Positions 8,778-15,780 of a stretch of DNA of 37,686 bases are shown here, in pieces. Numbering within the stretch: the first letter of the stretch is position 1; every line of letters starts with the position of its first letter. The notes below the pieces were generated by a model. It worked only from the letters and a program-made list of their open reading frames with translations, ran no database searches and had not been told where the DNA came from. The position numbers were made by a program, and so were the translations under genes. The DNA is taken from contig CAMKQB010000013.1 of NCBI GenBank assembly GCA_946414825.1, positions 1 through 37,686 on the forward strand. Reading direction: 5' to 3'. This DNA is from an uncultured Lachnospiraceae bacterium. GTDB taxonomy: Bacteria > Bacillota > Clostridia > Lachnospirales > Lachnospiraceae.

Positions 8778-10228
8778 TGTATATTCGTAAGTTTGCCCTG
8801 GGGGACGCTTCACCAATTGAAATAGGACTCACATCAACTGTTTTTCTGACAGGTTTTATTGGTGCAGTTATTTTGCCATTTTATTTATATCTATTTGGTG
8901 CAGGTATATTCTGGGAGTTTCTTGGGGTATCCATCTGCATTCTTATCGTATGGAATTTTGAATCCTATAGACTAATGAGATATTCTAAGAAGAGCCTGAG
9001 AATTGTGACACTCCCAGGCTATTTTGAGTATAGATTTTGTTCGAAGGGATATTTTGTCCGCTTACTAACAGCTGTAGAAATAATAGTAATACCTATAGTT
9101 ATATCGGCGCTTGTTTTAAAAGAGGCGGCCATAGTTTTGTATAAGGTTCTGGGGCTTCCTCAGGAGTTTATAATCACTGCAATGTCCCTTGGAATCGCAC
9201 TGATGGTAGGAATATTCGGACTAGACCTTTTCACAAAAACAGTTAGAATCAAGGCAATCATAATGCTGCTGGGAGTTATTCTACTGGTTGTATTCCTGCT
9301 TTACGATATTGGACTAAATAAGCTAATCAGAAATATGATGGAAATGGATATACTGGGAAGCGTAAGCGACTATATGAACATTCTATTCCATGATGGCAAG
9401 CCGCTTATGCCTTCTGATTATGTGTCGCTTATTTCAATGGGACTGCTGGCTTCTGGTATGCCATTTATGCTGGGGCTATTCTTTGCAGAGAAGGATGGTG
9501 CAGCTATTAATATTGGCAAGATAATTACTGTAATATATATATTCATATTCTTCTCGAGTCTCGCGTGTCTGGGAACAATTTCGAGAGGAGTGCTGTATCC
9601 GCATAAAATAACAAATTCTGTATCGGACTATATCAGCCTTATGTATCTCCAGATAAGCAATATAAGTCAGATAGGCAAAATGACTGCGTTCATTTATATG
9701 ATAATTATCGTCCTTGGATTCATAACTGCTATCGAAGGGGCTTTTCATTCGATCATAACTTCGCTTTATGAAGACATCATATGCTGCGGAAGAGTTGTCA
9801 GAGTGGACCATAGAAAGGATAAGAGAAATGTTATTATCGCCGCTTTTTTTGTGGGGATAGCGACAGCAATGATAGCTATGGGAATCAAGAATTTGTCTAT
9901 AGGTCTGGTGCTTGTATTCCTTGGTGCGCTAGGTTGCTCTATATCACCAACTCTTTTCATGTCACTGATTTGGAAGAGGATGAATAAGTTTGGATGTATA
10001 GCAGGCCTGATAGTTGGACTTGGCAGCGTTCCGCTATTTAAATATGCTGCGATATTTGACGGGGATGGAGTGAAGGAAACTCTGTGCGACATTATAGGAA
10101 TCAATTCAGTTATTCCATCGATGCTGTTTACTGTATTTATGATAATGGTAGTAAGCCTGCTGTCGCCAGAGCCTGATGAGAAGCAGGTGGAAGAATTCCT
10201 GGAAGTTAAGCATAGAATTATGGAGTAA
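8777..10228 (+). CDS. Sodium/solute symporter-like membrane protein, substrate unknown
   Basis: A 483-residue polytopic membrane protein with about 12-13 hydrophobic segments spread over its whole length. The general pattern fits the solute:sodium symporter (PutP-like) superfamily. It opens with a non-cytoplasmic N-terminus and TM1 (about 19-40), a basic loop with the R-Y-S/F-L-P-G-Y-F-E-Y-R-F block, and a late SPTLFMSLIWKRMNKFGCIAGLIVGL segment. That last segment resembles the symporters' conserved loop (LfWkR.nk.GaiaGiivG). The resemblance is by pattern only and divergence is large, so I cannot say whether the sodium site is kept. It is the last gene before the terminator and is coupled to thiN by TAATG. 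A link to thiamine or precursor uptake is possible but not shown. Confidence 0.6.
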   Translation: MYIRKFALGDASPIEIGLTSTVFLTGFIGAVILPFYLYLFGAGIFWEFLGVSICILIVWNFESYRLMRYSKKSLRIVTLPGYFEYRFCSKGYFVRLLTAVEIIVIPIVISALVLKEAAIVLYKVLGLPQEFIITAMSLGIALMVGIFGLDLFTKTVRIKAIIMLLGVILLVVFLLYDIGLNKLIRNMMEMDILGSVSDYMNILFHDGKPLMPSDYVSLISMGLLASGMPFMLGLFFAEKDGAAINIGKIITVIYIFIFFSSLACLGTISRGVLYPHKITNSVSDYISLMYLQISNISQIGKMTAFIYMIIIVLGFITAIEGAFHSIITSLYEDIICCGRVVRVDHRKDKRNVIIAAFFVGIATAMIAMGIKNLSIGLVLVFLGALGCSISPTLFMSLIWKRMNKFGCIAGLIVGLGSVPLFKYAAIFDGDGVKETLCDIIGINSVIPSMLFTVFMIMVVSLLSPEPDEKQVEEFLEVKHRIME

Positions 10229-10249
10229 GATAGAATGACAGTACAAAGA

Positions 10250-10279
10250 AAAAGCACCTCGTCTTCACGAGGTGCTTTT
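10250..10279 (+). terminator. Rho-independent terminator
   Basis: A perfect 13-pair stem has arms 10250-10262 and 10267-10279 closing a CTTC loop (10263-10266). The left arm is preceded by an A-rich run and the right arm ends in TTTT. It follows the symporter-like gene by about 20 bases and closes the def-to-symporter operon. The A-rich flank means it could also act on the other strand, but no convergent gene is seen. Confidence 0.93.
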
Positions 10280-10406
10280 GTATACACTATTTCATAGGGT
10301 GAGAGAGTTATGAAAAATCTATGGTTTAAATATAAACTATAAATATGAACAAGTTATTAACAAACTTTAAAATATATGTAAAAGTGATGTGAAATATTAT
10401 AAATTG

Positions 10407-10415
10407 TGGTACAAT
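10407..10415 (+). promoter_or_regulatory. Extended -10 promoter for the bactofilin gene
   Basis: TGGTACAAT matches the extended -10 form TGnTATAAT with one difference. No good -35 box is visible at 16-18 bases upstream, which fits extended -10 promoters. It lies in the only gene-free stretch of note (10229-10475), downstream of the terminator and 60 bases before the bactofilin start. The start of transcription would fall near 10422. Confidence 0.6.
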
Positions 10416-10419
10416 AGGT

Positions 10420-10442
10420 ATCGATTTGTGAAGCAAATCGAT
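10420..10442 (+). promoter_or_regulatory. Hairpin at the predicted 5' end of the bactofilin mRNA
   Basis: ATCGATTTG (10420-10428) and CAAATCGAT (10434-10442) form a perfect nine-pair stem around the loop TGAAG. It starts five bases after the -10 box, so it would sit at or next to the RNA 5' end. It could protect the transcript from 5'-end decay, or be an operator. There is no T-run, so it is not a terminator. Confidence 0.55.
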
Positions 10443-10475
10443 GCTACGAACGAAACTTTGAAAGAGGGATAATCT

Positions 10476-11342
10476 ATGGGTTCAAAAAAGAAGTATCGCA
10501 AGAGCTTTGCGGAGGCTGTAAAAAGTATAGATACAAATTCACAGGAAGAAGAAATAGAAGTATCCGGTGAAGTATCTGCGGATGCCCTCAAGAAGCAGGT
10601 TGATAAAGATATAGAAGAAGAAATACAGGAACTTGAGTCTGAGGAGGCTTCTGAATCTGAAGCTTCTGAATCTGAAAACTCTGAAACTGAAACATCTGAA
10701 TCTAGTGAAGAATCAGATGTTATTGATGAAAACATCAAATCTTCTGCAGACAAAACAGAGTCAAAAGATATTGAGAAGAAGACTGAGAAGAAAGTAACTA
10801 GCAAGACTGCTAAGGAGGTCCAAATGAGCAGCTTAGAACATGAGATAAGAGGAGATGAGGAACTCACAGGACTTAGTGAGAATACAACATATATCACTAA
10901 AGGCACCGGAATCAGTGGTGATATCGACGTAGACGGCGATATCGAAATGCTTGGAAGAGTCGACGGAAATATCAAGTGTACAGGCAAGCTGGTTGTTGGT
11001 GGAAGAGTAAATGGCGACATTGACTCTGGCGATCTCTATACAGAGAATGCTCATATAGAAGGTGAGATTACATTATCAGGACATCTAAGAGTAAGTGCCG
11101 GATCAGTTCTGATTGGTAATATAAAAGCTGAGTCAGCTGTTATCTCTGGGGCAATCAAGGGAGATATAGATATAACAGGTGATGTAGAGATTGGTTCTAC
11201 AGCAGTAATAGTTGGTAACATTAAGTCTAAGTCAGTACAGATCAGTAGCGGTGCTGTTGTGGAAGGTATGTGCCAGCAGGTATATGCAAGCGTAGACATT
11301 AATCAGTACTTCGAAGAGGGTATTCAAAACCTAGATGGTTAA
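10476..11342 (+). CDS. Bactofilin-family protein with long acidic N-terminal extension
   Basis: Bactofilins are small self-polymerising cytoskeletal proteins that organise cell shape, wall synthesis or division sites. The bactofilin domain (about 138-270) is a run of short beta-helix turns with repeating G-D-I, G-x-V and G-N-I patterns, for example DIDVDGDIEMLGRVDGNIKC. Before it lies a 116-residue extension: a basic start (MGSKKKYRKS), then a Glu/Ser tract (about 22-80) with repeated EASES units, then a Lys/Thr segment. Typical bactofilins have only a short tail, so this extension is unusual. The ribosome-binding site AGAGGG (10463-10468) supports the ATG at 10476. An internal start is listed separately. 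It sits alone between a terminator and pyrH. Confidence 0.85.
   Translation: MGSKKKYRKSFAEAVKSIDTNSQEEEIEVSGEVSADALKKQVDKDIEEEIQELESEEASESEASESENSETETSESSEESDVIDENIKSSADKTESKDIEKKTEKKVTSKTAKEVQMSSLEHEIRGDEELTGLSENTTYITKGTGISGDIDVDGDIEMLGRVDGNIKCTGKLVVGGRVNGDIDSGDLYTENAHIEGEITLSGHLRVSAGSVLIGNIKAESAVISGAIKGDIDITGDVEIGSTAVIVGNIKSKSVQISSGAVVEGMCQQVYASVDINQYFEEGIQNLDG
10812..11342 (+). promoter_or_regulatory. Internal ribosome-binding site and in-frame start in the bactofilin gene
   Basis: AAGGAGGT at 10812-10819 is an exact match to the anti-Shine-Dalgarno complement, better than the site in front of the annotated start. It is followed by an in-frame ATG at 10824, five bases after GGAGG. Initiation there would give a 172-residue protein beginning MSSLEHEIRG, that is, the bactofilin domain with a short tail of family-typical length. 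The underlying codons read Lys-Glu-Val, so chance is possible. Confidence 0.5.
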
Positions 11343-11346
11343 ATTT

Positions 11347-11369
11347 GTTCTGAGAAGCAGAATCAGAAC
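11347..11369 (+). other. Small inverted repeat before pyrH
   Basis: GTTCTGA (11347-11353) and TCAGAAC (11363-11369) form a seven-pair stem with a nine-base loop, five bases after the bactofilin stop. The following TTCTTTG is too broken for a good intrinsic terminator. It may be a weak terminator or processing site, and it does not match the dispersed repeat. Confidence 0.3.
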
Positions 11370-11431
11370 TTCTTTGAAGACCTGTATGCATAGTATGAAT
11401 GATACAAAAAAATCTATAAAAAGGAGACAAC

Positions 11432-12133
11432 ATGGAATTTAACAGAATACTACTTAAACTAAGTGGCGAAGCCCTAGCAGGAGAAGCACATCACGGATTC
11501 TCAGAGCAGGAAGTAATGAGAGTTGCTAAGGAAGTTAAGAAAATCGTAGATAAGGGAATACAGGTATGTATTGTAATAGGTGGCGGTAACTTCTGGAGAG
11601 GTAGAAGCTCTGAAGGAATGGATAGAGTTAAGGCTGACCAGATAGGAATGCTCGCTACCGTTATGAATTGCATATATACAGCAGATGCATTTCGCAGAGA
11701 AGGGATGAAGTGCAGAGTTACTTCTCCATATGCGATAGGAGATGTAACAGAAGGTTTTGTTAGGGCAAATGCCATAGAAGCCATGGAAGCAGGCGAGGTT
11801 GTATTCTTCGCTGGCGGAACAGGACATCCTTACTTCTCAACAGATATGGCTGCAGTACTTAGAGCAATAGAGGTTGAGTGCGACGCTATACTTTCAGCTA
11901 AGGCAATAGATGGAGTATATGACAGCGATCCTAAGCTCAATCCTAATGCTAAGAAATATGACACAATGAAGATGTCCGACATCGTCGATCAGAAGCTTGG
12001 AGTTATAGACCTTGCATCAGCGGTTCTCGCTATGGAGAACAAGATGCCAATGCTCCTCTTTGGTCTCAACGAGGAAGACTCAATAGTAAAGGCAGTTAAT
12101 GGAGAGAAGATAGGTACTCTTGTAACTGTATAA
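11432..12133 (+). CDS. pyrH: UMP kinase
   Basis: PyrH phosphorylates UMP to UDP with ATP, the entry to UTP and CTP synthesis; UDP and CDP compounds feed sugar-nucleotide and phospholipid synthesis. LLKLSGEAL (about 6-14), GGGNFWRGR (about 51-59), the GTGHPYFSTDMAA block (about 129-141) and the C-terminal DSDPKLNPNAKKY are family blocks of the amino acid kinase fold. The length of 233 is normal. The start is supported by AAAAGGAGA ending about six bases before the ATG. It begins the pyrH-frr-uppS-cdsA-dxr-rseP-ispG-polC series conserved in Bacillota. Confidence 0.96.
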   Translation: MEFNRILLKLSGEALAGEAHHGFSEQEVMRVAKEVKKIVDKGIQVCIVIGGGNFWRGRSSEGMDRVKADQIGMLATVMNCIYTADAFRREGMKCRVTSPYAIGDVTEGFVRANAIEAMEAGEVVFFAGGTGHPYFSTDMAAVLRAIEVECDAILSAKAIDGVYDSDPKLNPNAKKYDTMKMSDIVDQKLGVIDLASAVLAMENKMPMLLFGLNEEDSIVKAVNGEKIGTLVTV

Positions 12134-12157
12134 AAAAGTTAGATAAAGTGAAATAAA

Positions 12158-12182
12158 TGTCATTCTGAGCGTAGCGAGGAAT
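12158..12182 (+). repeat. Dispersed hairpin repeat, copy 3 (pyrH-frr gap)
   Basis: ATTCT (12162-12166) pairs with GGAAT (12178-12182), using one T-G wobble. Then GA/GA, inner stem GC/GC and loop GTA (12171-12173). It ends 37 bases before the frr start and 25 bases after the pyrH stop. Confidence 0.8.
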
Positions 12183-12218
12183 ATTTAATAACAAATATAA
12201 TTATCGGAGGATACAACA

Positions 12219-12761
12219 ATGACACCATATGAAGAGAAAATGCAGAAGGCAATTGATAACCTGGTAGCAGATTACGCTACAATAAGAGCTGGACGTGCCA
12301 ATCCACACATACTTGATAAGCTTACAGTAGAGTACTACGGTACACCAACAAATCTTCAGAGCGTAGCTAACGTTACTGTACCTGAAGCTAGAACTCTTAT
12401 GATCACACCATGGGAGGCTTCTATGGTTAAGGAGATAGAGAAGGCTATTCAGATATCAGACCTTGGTGTAACACCAAATAATGACGGAAAGAGCGTTATT
12501 ATTAACTTCCCTGAGCTTACAGAGGAGAGACGTAAGGAACTCGCTAAGGATATCAAGAAGAAGGGCGAGGACACAAAGGTTGTAGTTCGTAACGCCAGAC
12601 GTGATGCAAACGATGCTGTTAAGAAGCAGAACAAAGCAGGAGAGCTTTCTGATGACGAGCTCGCTGGAGAGGAAGAAGATATCCAGAAGGCTACAGACAA
12701 GTTTATCGCAGAAATCGATAAGCTTGTAGATGCTAAGACTAAGGAAATCCTTACAGTATAG
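12219..12761 (+). CDS. frr: Ribosome recycling factor
   Basis: RRF works with EF-G to split the post-termination ribosome. The tRNA-shaped protein is recognised from the N-terminal block IRAGRANPHILDKLTVEYYGTP split across about 22-43 and the helical C-terminal half with NFPELTEERRKEL (about 95-107) and RNARRDAND. The length of 180 is close to the usual 185. The ribosome-binding site CGGAGG ends about nine bases before the ATG. The gene follows pyrH, a near-universal neighbour. It is flanked on both sides by copies of the dispersed repeat, which is unusual for so short and highly expressed a gene. Confidence 0.97.
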   Translation: MTPYEEKMQKAIDNLVADYATIRAGRANPHILDKLTVEYYGTPTNLQSVANVTVPEARTLMITPWEASMVKEIEKAIQISDLGVTPNNDGKSVIINFPELTEERRKELAKDIKKKGEDTKVVVRNARRDANDAVKKQNKAGELSDDELAGEEEDIQKATDKFIAEIDKLVDAKTKEILTV

Positions 12762-12766
12762 TTAAA

Positions 12767-12780
12767 TGTCATCCTGAACA
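12767..12780 (+). repeat. Dispersed hairpin repeat, copy 4 (half copy after frr)
   Basis: TGTCATCCTGAACA matches the left half of the copy that follows 13 bases later, then gives way to an A/T-rich stretch. The right arm is missing, so it cannot form the hairpin alone. It suggests a partial duplication or a decayed copy directly beside an intact one. Confidence 0.65.
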
Positions 12781-12793
12781 ATAATAATTAAAA

Positions 12794-12820
12794 TGTCATC
12801 CTGAACGAAGTGAAGGATCT
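12794..12820 (+). repeat. Dispersed hairpin repeat, copy 5 (frr-uppS gap)
   Basis: ATCCT (12798-12802) pairs with AGGAT (12814-12818), a T-A to C-G change on both arms relative to most copies. Then GA/GA, inner stem AC/GT and loop GAA. It ends 14 bases before the uppS start codon and may mask its ribosome-binding region. Confidence 0.82.
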
Positions 12821-12834
12821 TATAAAGGGAAAAT

Positions 12835-13545
12835 ATGAACGACGATTATAAAATCCCACAACACGTTGCCATCATCCTGGATGGTAACGGAAGATGGGCT
12901 AAGAGTAAGCATATGCCTAGAAACTATGGCCATAAGGTCGGGGCAGACAATCTAGAGAGAGTCATCGAAGATGCATGGGACCTTGGAATCAAGTATCTCA
13001 CGGTTTATGCATTTTCTACTGAAAACTGGAAACGCTCTGTAGAAGAGGTTACGGGTATAATGACCATCCTCAGAGATTTCCTTAAGAAGTCAATTGATAA
13101 AGCTGAGAAGAACAACATGCGTGTTCGTGTAATCGGTGAGAGATCCAGACTTGATAAGGATATAATAGAGGCTATGAATAGACTCGAAGAAGCCACGAAG
13201 GATAATACTGGTATACAGTTTAATGTGGCTATTAATTATGGCGGTCGAGATGAGATAACCAGAGCGGTTCGTAAGATAGCTGACGAGGTGAAGGCAGGCG
13301 CTATCAGTAGCGAGGATATAACAGAGGAGTATATATCTTCCAAGCTTGATACTGCAGGGATACCTGATCCGGATCTTCTGATCAGAACCAGTGGTGAGAT
13401 CAGAATATCTAACTTCCTTCCTTGGCAGATATCATATTCTGAATTCTATTTCTGCGATACATTGTGGCCAGACTTTGATAAAGAGGCGCTTCGCAAGGCT
13501 ATAGATTACTATAATGTCAGAGACAGAAGATTTGGTGGGGTATAG
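12835..13545 (+). CDS. uppS: Isoprenyl (undecaprenyl) diphosphate synthase
   Basis: This cis-prenyltransferase extends farnesyl diphosphate with isopentenyl diphosphate to make undecaprenyl diphosphate, the carrier for peptidoglycan and surface glycans. The catalytic Asp is D16 in ILDGNGRWAK. The family signature appears as LIRTSGEIRISNFLPWQ in two adjoining parts (about 187-203). The length of 236 is normal. AAAGGGA lies just before the ATG. The substrate is supplied through dxr and ispG encoded downstream. Its stop is one base before the cdsA start. The product serves exactly the kind of glycan assembly suggested by the inserted sugar genes. Confidence 0.96.
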   Translation: MNDDYKIPQHVAIILDGNGRWAKSKHMPRNYGHKVGADNLERVIEDAWDLGIKYLTVYAFSTENWKRSVEEVTGIMTILRDFLKKSIDKAEKNNMRVRVIGERSRLDKDIIEAMNRLEEATKDNTGIQFNVAINYGGRDEITRAVRKIADEVKAGAISSEDITEEYISSKLDTAGIPDPDLLIRTSGEIRISNFLPWQISYSEFYFCDTLWPDFDKEALRKAIDYYNVRDRRFGGV

Positions 13546-13546
13546 T

Positions 13547-14374
13547 ATGTTTTGGACTAGATTATTTAGCGGAATAGCATTAATTATAATAGCATTTGCC
13601 GTACTTTGGGTAGGTGGACCACTAACAGGAGTTGTGACGATGGCTCTTTCTCTTGTGGGTGTTTTCGAGCTATGCAGGGTCTACGGAATAGAAAGAAGAT
13701 CTCCAGGTATATTCGCATATATCTGGACGGTTTTATATTATGCGGTTCTTATTCTAGGTGGAATCATAGTAAATGGCTTCAGTCTGGTAGGACTGGCTAT
13801 GCCTGTTATGATCACATATCTGCTTGCAATACTGGCGGTATATGTTATCAGATTCCCTAAGTATCATGATAGAGAGATAATGGCTGCATTTATGTCCTTT
13901 TTCTATGTAAGCGTAATGCTGTCATATGTATTTAGAATAAGGGAAATGAAGAACGGTGGATATTTCGTCGTTCTGATATTTCTTTGCTCATGGGGAAATG
14001 ACACACTTGCTTATTGTGTGGGAGTTCTATTCGGTAAGCACAAGATGTCGCCAAAACTTAGCCCTAAGAAGAGCATAGAAGGACTGATAGGAGGAATACT
14101 GGGTGCTGGAGCGCTTGGGGCACTTTATGCATTCTTGCTGAAGGCTCAGATTCCAGAACTCACACATCCTCATCTTGTACTCTTTGCAGTATGCGCGCTT
14201 GGCGCGATACCTGCTGTTATCGGAGACCTTGCTGCATCAGCAATCAAACGAAATAACGATATAAAGGACTATGGCAAACTGATACCAGGCCACGGCGGCG
14301 TGCTGGATAGATTCGATAGTATGATATTTACAGCACCGATTATTTATTATCTGGTGAGGTTTGTGATTGGTTAA
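13547..14374 (+). CDS. cdsA: Phosphatidate cytidylyltransferase
   Basis: CdsA makes CDP-diacylglycerol from phosphatidate and CTP for phospholipid synthesis. It is an integral membrane protein with about seven to eight hydrophobic segments. The C-terminal signature is visible as GHGGVLDRFDSMIFTAP, and SPKKSIEGLIGG is another conserved block. I choose the start at 13547 (MFWTRLFSG), giving 275 residues, because GGTGGGG at 13534-13540 is well spaced from it. An in-frame ATG at 13514 lies inside uppS, has no ribosome-binding site and would add a polar tail before the first membrane helix. The normally adjacent dxr is pushed away by the three sugar genes. Confidence 0.94.
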   Translation: MFWTRLFSGIALIIIAFAVLWVGGPLTGVVTMALSLVGVFELCRVYGIERRSPGIFAYIWTVLYYAVLILGGIIVNGFSLVGLAMPVMITYLLAILAVYVIRFPKYHDREIMAAFMSFFYVSVMLSYVFRIREMKNGGYFVVLIFLCSWGNDTLAYCVGVLFGKHKMSPKLSPKKSIEGLIGGILGAGALGALYAFLLKAQIPELTHPHLVLFAVCALGAIPAVIGDLAASAIKRNNDIKDYGKLIPGHGGVLDRFDSMIFTAPIIYYLVRFVIG

Positions 14375-14411
14375 ATAATCTGTGTGAGCCAATATAGCAG
14401 GAGTATAAGAT

Positions 14412-15302
14412 ATGAAGCGACTACTTATATCTGGAGGAACAGGAACAATAGGAAGCAGTCTGGTCAGGATAGCATCTGAAAAAGGATTCTTTGTGACAGT
14501 TCTTGTTAGAAAAGAATCACCTAGAATAGATAACATTCCTAAGGCTGATAATGTAGAAATAATAGAGTGTAATTTAGCTGATTATCAGAATCTGAGCCTA
14601 GATAAAGAATATGATAGCTTCATACATCTTGCATGGGATAAAACCTTCGGTGCCTCAAGAGATAATACTGATATTCAGATGCTTAATATTCAGTACACAC
14701 TAGACGCAGTAAGGCTTGCTTCTAGATGTGGCTGTAAGAAGTTTGTTGGACTTGGGTCACAAGCAGAATATGGTGTAAGTGAAAAGGCTTTATCGGTAGA
14801 TTCGCTTGTCAATCCTGAAAGTGGATATGGAATAGCAAAGTTTGCAGCTGGAAAGATGTCTGAACTACTTTGTAAACAATTAGGTCTTCAGTTTAACTGG
14901 ATAAGAGTTCTGAGTGTATACGGCCCCAATGATGCAGAGTATACACTTATCTCGTATGTGATAAATAGTTTAAAGTCTGGCAAGTCACCAGAGCTTACTA
15001 AGTGTGAACAGATATGGGACTACATTTATTCTGATGATGCTAGTGAAGCAATCCTATCAATCGAAGAAAAAGGTGTTGACGGTAGGTATTATCCACTTGG
15101 ATGTGGTGAGGGAAGACCATTAAAAGACTATATAGAAGAAATTAGAGATGTGTTAGAATCGGATGTTCCACTTCTCTTTGGGGCAAAAGAATATTATCCT
15201 CATCAACCTATGTATCTTGTTTCTGATAATGAGTGTTTAAATAAAGATACTGGATGGAAACCGAGATATAGTTTTAAAGATGGAATAAGTAAGTTAATTT
15301 AG
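14412..15302 (+). CDS. NAD-dependent epimerase/dehydratase-family protein (sugar nucleotide)
   Basis: An extended short-chain dehydrogenase of 296 residues. The NAD(P)-binding GGTGTIG is at about 8-14. The catalytic triad region shows SQAEYG (Ser near 113) and the YxxxK motif as YGIAK (about 137-141). The family acts on nucleotide sugars, as 4-epimerase, 4,6-dehydratase or 4-keto reductase. The short length and the C-terminal half resemble reductase or epimerase members, not the longer dehydratases. The exact reaction is not readable. It starts the first sugar insert between cdsA and dxr, with an AGGAG site eight bases before the ATG. Two following genes act on 4-keto-6-deoxy sugars in other bacteria, so a 4-keto reductase or epimerase role in the same route is plausible. 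Confidence 0.8.
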   Translation: MKRLLISGGTGTIGSSLVRIASEKGFFVTVLVRKESPRIDNIPKADNVEIIECNLADYQNLSLDKEYDSFIHLAWDKTFGASRDNTDIQMLNIQYTLDAVRLASRCGCKKFVGLGSQAEYGVSEKALSVDSLVNPESGYGIAKFAAGKMSELLCKQLGLQFNWIRVLSVYGPNDAEYTLISYVINSLKSGKSPELTKCEQIWDYIYSDDASEAILSIEEKGVDGRYYPLGCGEGRPLKDYIEEIRDVLESDVPLLFGAKEYYPHQPMYLVSDNECLNKDTGWKPRYSFKDGISKLI

Positions 15303-15346
15303 ATTATAGATTTATTAACAAATTGTAATATGAATGGAGAGATGAA

Positions 15347-15769
15347 ATGCACGTAGTTAAGTATATGTTTCAACCTCATGGAGATGAAAGAGGACAATTA
15401 ATAGCTCTTGAGGAGTTTAATGATATTCCTTTTAGAATTAAGAGAGTTTATTATATGTATGACACTGCTCCAGGGGTGATTAGAGGATATCATGCTCATA
15501 AGAATCTAGAGCAGATTTTAGTGTGTATTCATGGTAGTTGTAAAGTCAAGTTAGATAATGGTAAAGAGAAAAAAATTGTTCCTTTGGAAAAACCATATGA
15601 GGGCTTGTATGTTCCTAATAATATGTGGAGAGAAATGTTTGATTTTTCTCCTGATGCCGTGTTATTGGTTTTTGCTTCTGAAATATACGAGGAAGCAGAT
15701 TATATTAGAAATTATGATGAGTTTCTAGAGTTTATAAAGCAAAGTGATAATAATGATTCTGCTAAATGA
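15347..15769 (+). CDS. Sugar 3,4-ketoisomerase of the FdtA/QdtA (WxcM-like) cupin family
   Basis: A 140-residue single-domain cupin. The histidine pair in RGYHAHK (about 45-51), DERGQL (about 14-19) and the block [15 protein letters not shown] (about 99-113) match the family of FdtA and QdtA, which move the keto group of dTDP-4-keto-6-deoxyglucose from C4 to C3. The product is then aminated by a partner aminotransferase, which is the next gene here. FdtA and QdtA differ only in C4 stereochemistry, so I cannot tell a Fuc3N from a Qui3N route. A GGAGAG site precedes the start. Base composition is low in G+C (16 of 60 in the line starting at 15541). Confidence 0.87.
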   Translation: MHVVKYMFQPHGDERGQLIALEEFNDIPFRIKRVYYMYDTAPGVIRGYHAHKNLEQILVCIHGSCKVKLDNGKEKKIVPLEKPYEGLYVPNNMWREMFDFSPDAVLLVFASEIYEEADYIRNYDEFLEFIKQSDNNDSAK

Positions 15770-15780
15770 GAAGGTGTGAA

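Noticed and set aside
10232-10240. AGAATGACA, the reverse complement of the first nine bases of the dispersed repeat
   Set aside because: Only nine bases match and no hairpin partner is present; a match of this length is expected by chance about once in several such windows. A shorter AGAATGAC near 18077 was set aside for the same reason.
9766-10287. A 173-codon minus-strand open frame spanning the terminator
   Set aside because: It would begin beyond the terminator hairpin and run opposite the symporter-like gene; its hydrophobic and Ser/Thr-rich content reflects the transmembrane codons on the other strand.
10397-11020. A 207-codon open frame on the minus strand opposite the bactofilin gene
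   Set aside because: Its Ser/Val/Leu-rich sequence is the mirror of the Glu/Ser-rich coding tract; there is no ribosome-binding site, and the + strand frame has a recognisable domain.
13514-13546. Upstream ATG as the cdsA start, inside uppS
   Set aside because: No ribosome-binding site, and it adds an acidic 11-residue tail; GGTGGGG favours 13547.
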